Assembly (NCBI GenBank): GCA_028641055.1 | Contig: CM054057.1 | Location: forward strand, 328,568,482-328,632,481 | Length of the DNA: 64,000 nt | Origin: Alopecurus myosuroides | Lineage: Eukaryota > Streptophyta > Magnoliopsida > Poales > Poaceae | Reading direction: 5' to 3' | Shown: positions 57,997 through 64,000 of the stretch, one piece after another | How positions within the stretch are numbered: position 1 is the first letter of the stretch | Layout of the letters: each line of letters opens with the position of its first letter | The notes under the pieces: model-generated | What the model saw: the letters and a program-made list of their open reading frames with translations, nothing else | The model's database searches: none | Told to the model about the DNA's origin: nothing | Program-made: the position numbers and the translations under genes

Positions 57997-58560
57997 GCCT
58001 GTTCAACAAATTGAGTGCAAAATCGAAACTTGTCTCGACTCTCGTTTAACTTTATAAACTCGGAAAAATCAACAGACATACATTATATATACATTTTTTT
58101 GCTAATTTGGACATATATAATACGACTTGTTCAATAAACGAGTCCAGAATCGATACTCGGCTCGGTTTGGTGAACTCGCGAGTAGCTCGCGAGCTACTCG
58201 TTTGACTTTATTATATTATATGTACAATTGTTTTTGCTAATTTGGACATATATAATGCAATCATCACAATAATCGATGAAAACATGTCATCATCAAATAA
58301 TTGACAACTCATAAACTACAATAATCAAGAAAATTTGTTTATATAAACAACTATATCATGTAGCCACTCTTTTTACCGAGTTAAACGAGCTAAACGAGTA
58401 CCCAGTAAACTCGGGACATTTAGGTTGAACTCGTTTACCGTCAAAGACGAAAACTCGGCTCGGATCATTTAACAATAAGTTCGAGCCAAGCTGAGTCGAG
58501 TTGCGAGTTACTCGTTTAACTCGCGAATTTCGAGTTTTAGTTCTAACCCTAGCCTTACAT
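57997..58560. repeat. Repeat region with CGAG/CTCG palindromes
   Basis: Phrases such as AACTCGCGAGT, TTGCGAGTTACTCGTTTAAC and CTAATTTGGACATATATAAT recur (the last at about 58094 and 58237). A perfect 22-bp palindrome centres at 58189/58190. This looks like a non-autonomous DNA transposon, but no ends or target duplication could be fixed. No gene. Confidence 0.45.
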
Positions 58561-59850
58561 GGGTGCCTCAGCCGTATGATCTTGATCGGGCGGTGGGGGT
58601 GGGGCGATATACCACCGCTTACCCAGCCTAGACTCGACATCGTGACGAACTTGTCGGCCTTCAAGGAAATGAGTCAGCTACTGCATGTCCGACGTGACAC
58701 TCACAGGAGGAGCTACGTTGAGGTTGGTCCCCCCCCCTAATCCAAGAAAAATTGCTACAAATTAGTGTATTTTGGACCGTTTTGCTCCAAAATTCCCCCA
58801 TGACTGGCCCTACATGGCTCTGTAGCCCATTTCCCCCCTGCATTCAGCCCAAGCTCTGCCATTGCTTACAGTATCGGTCGACAGCAGAATCAACAACAGC
58901 CAGCCACACACCCTTAACCACCAGATTTCTTTCCCGTGTTAGGGGTTTCCTGCTTCATCGTCGTCTCTTGTAGCTTCTTCTCTACCACTGACCACTCATG
59001 TCGTCATGTAGCCAAGCTTCTCCATAGTCACTTTCGTCTCATGTGGTTTCCTCCATCCCCAGTTCCCCACACAGCATGTGTCTTGCTTTTTTTTTAACAA
59101 AGCTTCTTCTTATTGTTCTTGTTCTTCTTTTTCACCCTTCTCGGCCACATGTGTTCCTTCAACAACTTGCATGCGAGTTTTTCCATCCGACCAACACATT
59201 TGAAATTGAGTACTGTGTGGACACCGATGATCATAAGAAAGCAAAAGGGGATTTGGACCGAACAATTAATTTCTACATATGGCTTTGAGGAGATCGGGTT
59301 TCACTATCATAAACATAACGGAGAAAAAACACGGTTCTCCAGCATCCCGGTGAAAACAAAGAAAAAGATAAATGTTTTCAAAGTGTCGCTGCTAGCATCG
59401 GAAACTACAAACTAGGCAACTTACCAGGAATAACACCTGATAATTATTTTGTTGGGATTTTATTTTGTTTTGAATTTATCCTGTAACTTATTTTCCATAC
59501 GACTTTCGCTGAAGCCGGGTTCCACTACCTCCACTGGGTGGGGATAACAGAACAAATGTTAAGTATCTACAAAGATTGACAAGAAAAAAAAAGCGACCAA
59601 AACAAATCTAACACGACGATAGCAAAGAAGTAGTCCCCTACGGAGGAAGGAAGTACAAAGATCTACCACAAAAAAGTTTTAAACCACAACGCAGACAAGT
59701 TTAATAACACTTAGACGTTAGAACCCTACAAGAAAGAAGTTTTAATAGGGAAACGCTAGAGGTTTTGAACAAACAAATAGCCACTGTAACTAAAATTCTC
59801 GTGATCTCACAGAGAAACTTAGGAAGCCAGCTGGTAGCAAATAAGTTTTG
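58561..59850. other. No recognisable gene; possibly the LINE 3' region from about 59090
   Basis: 58561-59080 shows nothing recognisable apart from a C-run at 58729. TTTTTTTTTAACAAAGC at 59089 could be the poly(A) end of the minus-strand LINE that follows, but there is no target duplication to confirm it. Confidence 0.3.
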
Positions 59851-60078
59851 CTTCTCACTCCTGGAAAAGGATCCCAACATCTCCTCCTTGTCCTGTCACT
59901 TTTTCTTCCATCCTCGGCATCACGATTTGTCTATGTTATGGTGAGAAGAGCTTGGCATGCTTCCCATTGTCTGTGCAGCCACCTCCTAAATTCTCTTAGC
60001 TCCTTCTTCCAATACCTGGGCGTGTGTCCCCAGATTGAAGACCTACCCAGTAACGGAGAAAAACACACATATAGCATA

Positions 60079-63000
60079 TCAGCTCCACAGGAGATGAAAT
60101 ATTTTTTTCTCAAAGCACGCATTGTTCCTGGTATTCCAGATTTCCAGCAAAGGCAGCAATCCCAACGATATGAATATTAGAACCCACGAGAAAAGTTTGT
60201 GAATCCACCAGAAATACTGATAAAAGCAAGTTGGCATGTTATGAGTACCCAAAGCGGTACTGACAACACCCCACATGTACACAGCAGCAGGGCAATGGAA
60301 AAAACAGATGAGAAATTAATTCGGAAGCAGGGAAAATCTGTAGGAAAATTCCCCCATCAATTTAATTGTTTCATGTTATCTTTAGTGGCAATAGCATTAT
60401 GCCATATCATCCATTGCCAAATCTTGATCTTCAGAGGGATCTTGGCTTTCCGAAGTTGACTAGAAGATCTATAAATAGCATGAGAAGAAAGCTTGTTGGG
60501 ATTTTACTGTGAAGATTCCATACTTTGTGTATTTCCACTTAGGTATGTCTTTATCAGGTCCAATGGCCACAATAGCTAGCAAGTTTCTCAAGCTGGTTAA
60601 CTGATTTTGCAAAATCGGATCAAGCCGTCTCCTAAAGTTTAGATTCCAGTTTCTATCCCAAGCTTCTCTGACTATATCCTGCTGATGGCAAACATCATAC
60701 ATCTGTGGGAACTGGACACAAAGGGGTTCAGTTCCGCACCAACTGTCATGCCAGAAGTCTGTTGATTTCCCATCACCTATCACCATCATTCTCCCCTAGA
60801 GGTCAATGTGTTTAAGTTTAAGTAGATCTTTCCAGACAGGTGAATCATCCTGCTTCAACTTGACTCTCCAAACACCATGGTTGATTTTGTATTTTGCTCT
60901 AACCAGGTTTTTCCATACTCCATCTTAATTTTCCAACCTCCACCACCACTTGCAGAGTAACCTGATATTGAACAGTTTTAGGTCTTTAATACTCAAGTCT
61001 CCTTTCTTTTTAGTCTTATTAATAATGGTCCACCTGACCAAGTAGTATTTTTTCCTAGTGGCATTCTCTTGCCAAAAGAATTTTCTCGTGGTTTTGTTCA
61101 GGTCTTCAGTACATGATCCATGAAGTAGGTACATAGACATAGTATAGATAGGTACCCCGCTCAAGGAGGATTGAATCAGGATGTACCTCCCCCAATTGAA
61201 GAGTTGTTCCCTTTCCAACCCTCAAGGAATTTGCCTAGTCTCTCACTCAAAGGAATGAAGTTAGACACATGCAATCTAGAGCCACAAAATGGGTCTCCCA
61301 GATATTTCATTGGCCACAGTCCGACAGTTAAGCACATCCGCATAGAAAAGACATTTCTCACTGTCTGCCAGGACTAGCAGCACATCACTCTCGAGGAAGT
61401 TCATTTTCATACCAGTCATTGTTTCAAAAACATACAGAATGAGCTTTATGTGTCTAACTTGGTCCACATCATCTTACACAAATAATATTGTATCATCAAC
61501 ATACTAGAATATTGCAACCCCTTTATCAATTAGATGAGGGACCAAGCCAGTAATTAGCCCAGTCTCTTGAGCCTGGAAGATCAACTTTGCTAGACCTCTA
61601 GCAGCCAAATTAAACATGAAAGGGAACAAAGGGTCCCCTTGCCTCACACCCTTGTGTCTACCAAAATCCCTACCCCTTGTGTTATTAACCTTGACACAGA
61701 AAGTACCATCCTCCAAGATTTCTTTAATCGGTCTACACCATAACTCACTAAATCCTTTCTAAGAAACACACTTCAACAAGTACTCCCAGTCCACTTTATC
61801 ATAGGCGTTTTCAAAGTCTAACTTGAACATCACCCCCTGCTTTTTCTTGCACCTAGATTCATGAAGGATCTCATGCAGTGACATCACACCATCCATAATA
61901 TTCCTACCTTTAATAAAGGTAGTCTGAAATTTTGAGATTAATTTTTCCATGACACGTTCTACTCTGAGAGTAACAACCTTGGTTATGATTTTGTAAATCA
62001 CTTGCAGTAGGAAAATTGGCCTATATTTTTTTAATGTTGTTGGCATCTAGATCTTTCCAAACCAGGATGATTTATATTATCAGCATTAGATAATTTTTCT
62101 CCTACTGTCCAAATGTCAAGGCTCATACCGACTTATGAGACAAGAGGTCTCATGTGCCATGAATTTGGAGGACTCCATCTTGGAGTGAGTACATAGTGTT
62201 TCTTCTCCTGCTTCCATTGGCCACTTTATGAAAAAAAAATGTTGTATTAGCATCCCCTGTAACAACCACTTTTCACTATATCTGCTAAACCACATATTCT
62301 CTTCTTCAAAAAAAAATTCAAAAGTTGCAATTGCACCTCCTCTTTCCTGATGCATTGGTCAACAGTGAGAGTGACTTCCTCTTCAAGATTTTATAAGCTT
62401 TCCAATTCACTAATTAGGTCATTTTTTTTAGATTAATTGAGTCGCCCCTGAGATTATGCCCCTACCCATTCAAGCAATCTTTCAGATTTTGAAGCTTTTG
62501 CTGGAGAATGCCAATACTATCCACTGCACTCACAGGATAGTACCAAGCTCTCGCTACTCTTAGCAAGACTCAGGATGATCGAGCCAAGATTTTTCGAATC
62601 TAAATTCCTTACTCTTAGGAGTAAGGCCCTCTTGGGTGTCCACAATCATAGAATTGTGGTATGACATTAATCTTATTTTTTCTTGATAAAGGAAACAAAA
62701 TTTCCCAACTAGAGTTCATTAGAATTAATGATTGCATTGAACGGATCAAAGAATTTATCTACACCGCCTGCTTTGTTTTTCTCATCAGATAATCTAAGTA
62801 TATTAAAATCACCCCCCCCCCCCAAATAGCAGGAAATGGGAAATTAAAACAAACAACAGCAAAATATGTGAGAAAGGCAAGTTTGTGCTTATGCTGAGAT
62901 GCTCCATACACTACAACAAGCAACAAGTATTTCTTCAATTTTTATCAAAACCATGAGCTCTAAATATGAATCTATCTGTGGTTGCATTAATAATGTCAAA

Positions 63001-63250
63001 TCTAGAGGATTTGACACCACACAAGATTCCACCAAACCTGCTTATGCCAGCAAAAAGTATTATCTGGATCCAACTTTCTCCGCACAGAGGGTGAGATAAC
63101 TTTCCTCATAGTTTCTTCCCAACAAAGTCAAAATCAAACTCCCGACAAGTATCTCTAAACCAGAAGGAGAAACCTGTCTTACCAACCCCTTTACCATTTA
63201 TGAAAAGGCCTAACATCTAAAACGAATGGGTTTATTCCTATGTCTCGGAC
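60079..63250 (-). pseudogene. L1-type LINE ORF2 (endonuclease and reverse transcriptase), degenerate
   Basis: Read on the minus strand, the expected domains appear in order across several frames. Endonuclease pieces: GGILCGVKSSRFDIINATTD (about 63045-62985). Reverse transcriptase palm: KLDFENAYDKVDWEYLL (about 61815-61765), GVRQGDPLFPFMFNLAA (about 61650-61600) and YVDDTILFV (about 61505-61478), with stops on both sides. Connection region: RYILIQSSLSGVPIYTMSMY (about 61195-61135) and MMVIGDGKSTDFWHDSWCG (60789-60730). The zinc-binding tail region is at 60282-60079. Stops and frameshifts throughout show an old, inactive copy of a plant L1-clade LINE. Confidence 0.85.
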
Positions 63251-63329
63251 CAGCTACTATACCACTCAAAAGGTGGTTTAGCTGGGCCTTATTAAGGGGA
63301 GCTATACTACCAAGGAGTACCCCTGAGTT

Positions 63330-64000
63330 CCAGAATTAGGAGTAGATTTTTTTCTAAGGGACTTCCTTGATATTACAGGAGTAAATCCATCATAGTCAGC
63401 CGCTTCTTCCAGGGTGCCAGCAATTTCACCACTTTTAGGTACACACAAAGGGTGTTACTCAACAACATCATCAAAAAGAGAATCTGATTCTAGAGAAATA
63501 GGCACATCATCCTCCCCTTGTTCTATTACTTCAGGAATAGATAACATGTATTTTTTAATTAAGTTTGATCTTGTATTTTCTAGATCTTTCCACACGTGAA
63601 CAGTTTTAAGAGAAAGAGTTGTAATATCAAATCCAATTTCTAAGTCTTTGTTCATGATATCATTATCAGCAAGTATTGCAAAATAATTGGAAGACCGAAG
63701 ATTAGCTTCATTTCCCCTCCTAGTAGCAAGTGTAGTAGTCCTCTGGTAGACCTAGGTATAGGTATGCCCTGAATTTTTTAACCTAGCACTGGCTCTACAG
63801 GGAGCAGGATGAGAAAGAGTCACTGGAATGTTTGAGACATTAGGATGAAATGGGATCACACAATCAGCAATTTTTCTAGTAGGGCTAGGAGCCAGCTCAG
63901 TTATGTGCACTTCTGAGGAATGCAGTATTTTAGCAGAGTCACTCGCTCTCATCTGACAAACCTTTCTTGGAGAATCAGACCCCTTCCCCCATGTCAACAT
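63330..64000 (-). pseudogene. LINE ORF1 C-terminal part, cut by the window edge
   Basis: The minus strand reads SARLKNSG (about 63795), then SNYFAILADNDIMNKDLEIG (about 63690-63640) and, after a stop near 63455, DGFTPVISRKSLRKK (about 63400-63350). These are typical tail phrases of plant LINE ORF1 ahead of the endonuclease, so this belongs to the same element as 60079-63250. The 5' end lies beyond 64000. Confidence 0.6.

Overview
The window looks like nuclear DNA from a Triticeae grass (wheat, Aegilops or barley group). The evidence is dense, nested transposable elements with Triticeae signatures: an Au-type SINE, Stowaway-type MITEs with CTCCCTCCG ends, a CACTACAAGAAATG CACTA terminus, TGATACGTC long terminal repeats, Harbinger ORF1 remnants and very long LTRs. 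Split genes with GT-AG introns confirm a plant nuclear genome. There is nothing prokaryotic here and no CRISPR array.

Layout. 1-9.6 kb: the tail of a very long LTR, then a 5'-truncated TGATACGTC-family element (+ strand) ending in its 3' LTR, then an LTR-end fragment. 9.6-12.9 kb: the end of a CACTA transposon carrying a ~645-bp tandem array. 13.1-21.6 kb: a Harbinger-like element with a decayed acidic ORF, split by a 6.7-kb non-autonomous LTR retrotransposon (- strand) with a tRNA-Asp-like primer site. 21.98-27.0 kb: a young, almost intact Ty1/copia element (- strand) with 447-bp LTRs, a perfect 5-bp target duplication and one in-frame stop codon. 27-28.2 kb: a Harbinger-end fragment and the broken start of an FAD monooxygenase gene.

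28.2-55.3 kb is the genic part and holds a tandem segmental duplication. Each unit carries a small secreted invertase/pectin methylesterase inhibitor-like (PMEI) gene on +, fragments of an old LINE, and the 3' part of a GH51 alpha-L-arabinofuranosidase gene on -. The right-hand GH51 gene is complete: 17 coding exons can be placed with consistent phases and give 660 residues. The left copy keeps only remnants of exons 8-16 and is a pseudogene; its general acid/base Glu has become Lys. Both PMEI genes are frameshifted near the C-terminus by short tandem duplications at the same codon, and the second is also split by a poly(A) retroposon. Each unit has collected its own transposons since duplicating (three solo LTRs, two MITEs and a 165-bp insert on the left; a retroposon, a MITE and an Au SINE on the right), and the empty sites in the partner show exact insertion points.

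55.5-64 kb: a MITE and a Harbinger element with a decayed Myb/SANT-like ORF1 sit just upstream of the GH51 gene, followed by palindromic repeats and a degenerate L1-type LINE (- strand) running off the window.

The one clearly intact host gene is the GH51 arabinofuranosidase, which trims arabinose from cell-wall arabinoxylan or arabinan. Its PMEI-like neighbours would also act in the cell wall if functional. I see no novel multi-gene system; the main interest is the record of duplication and decay.
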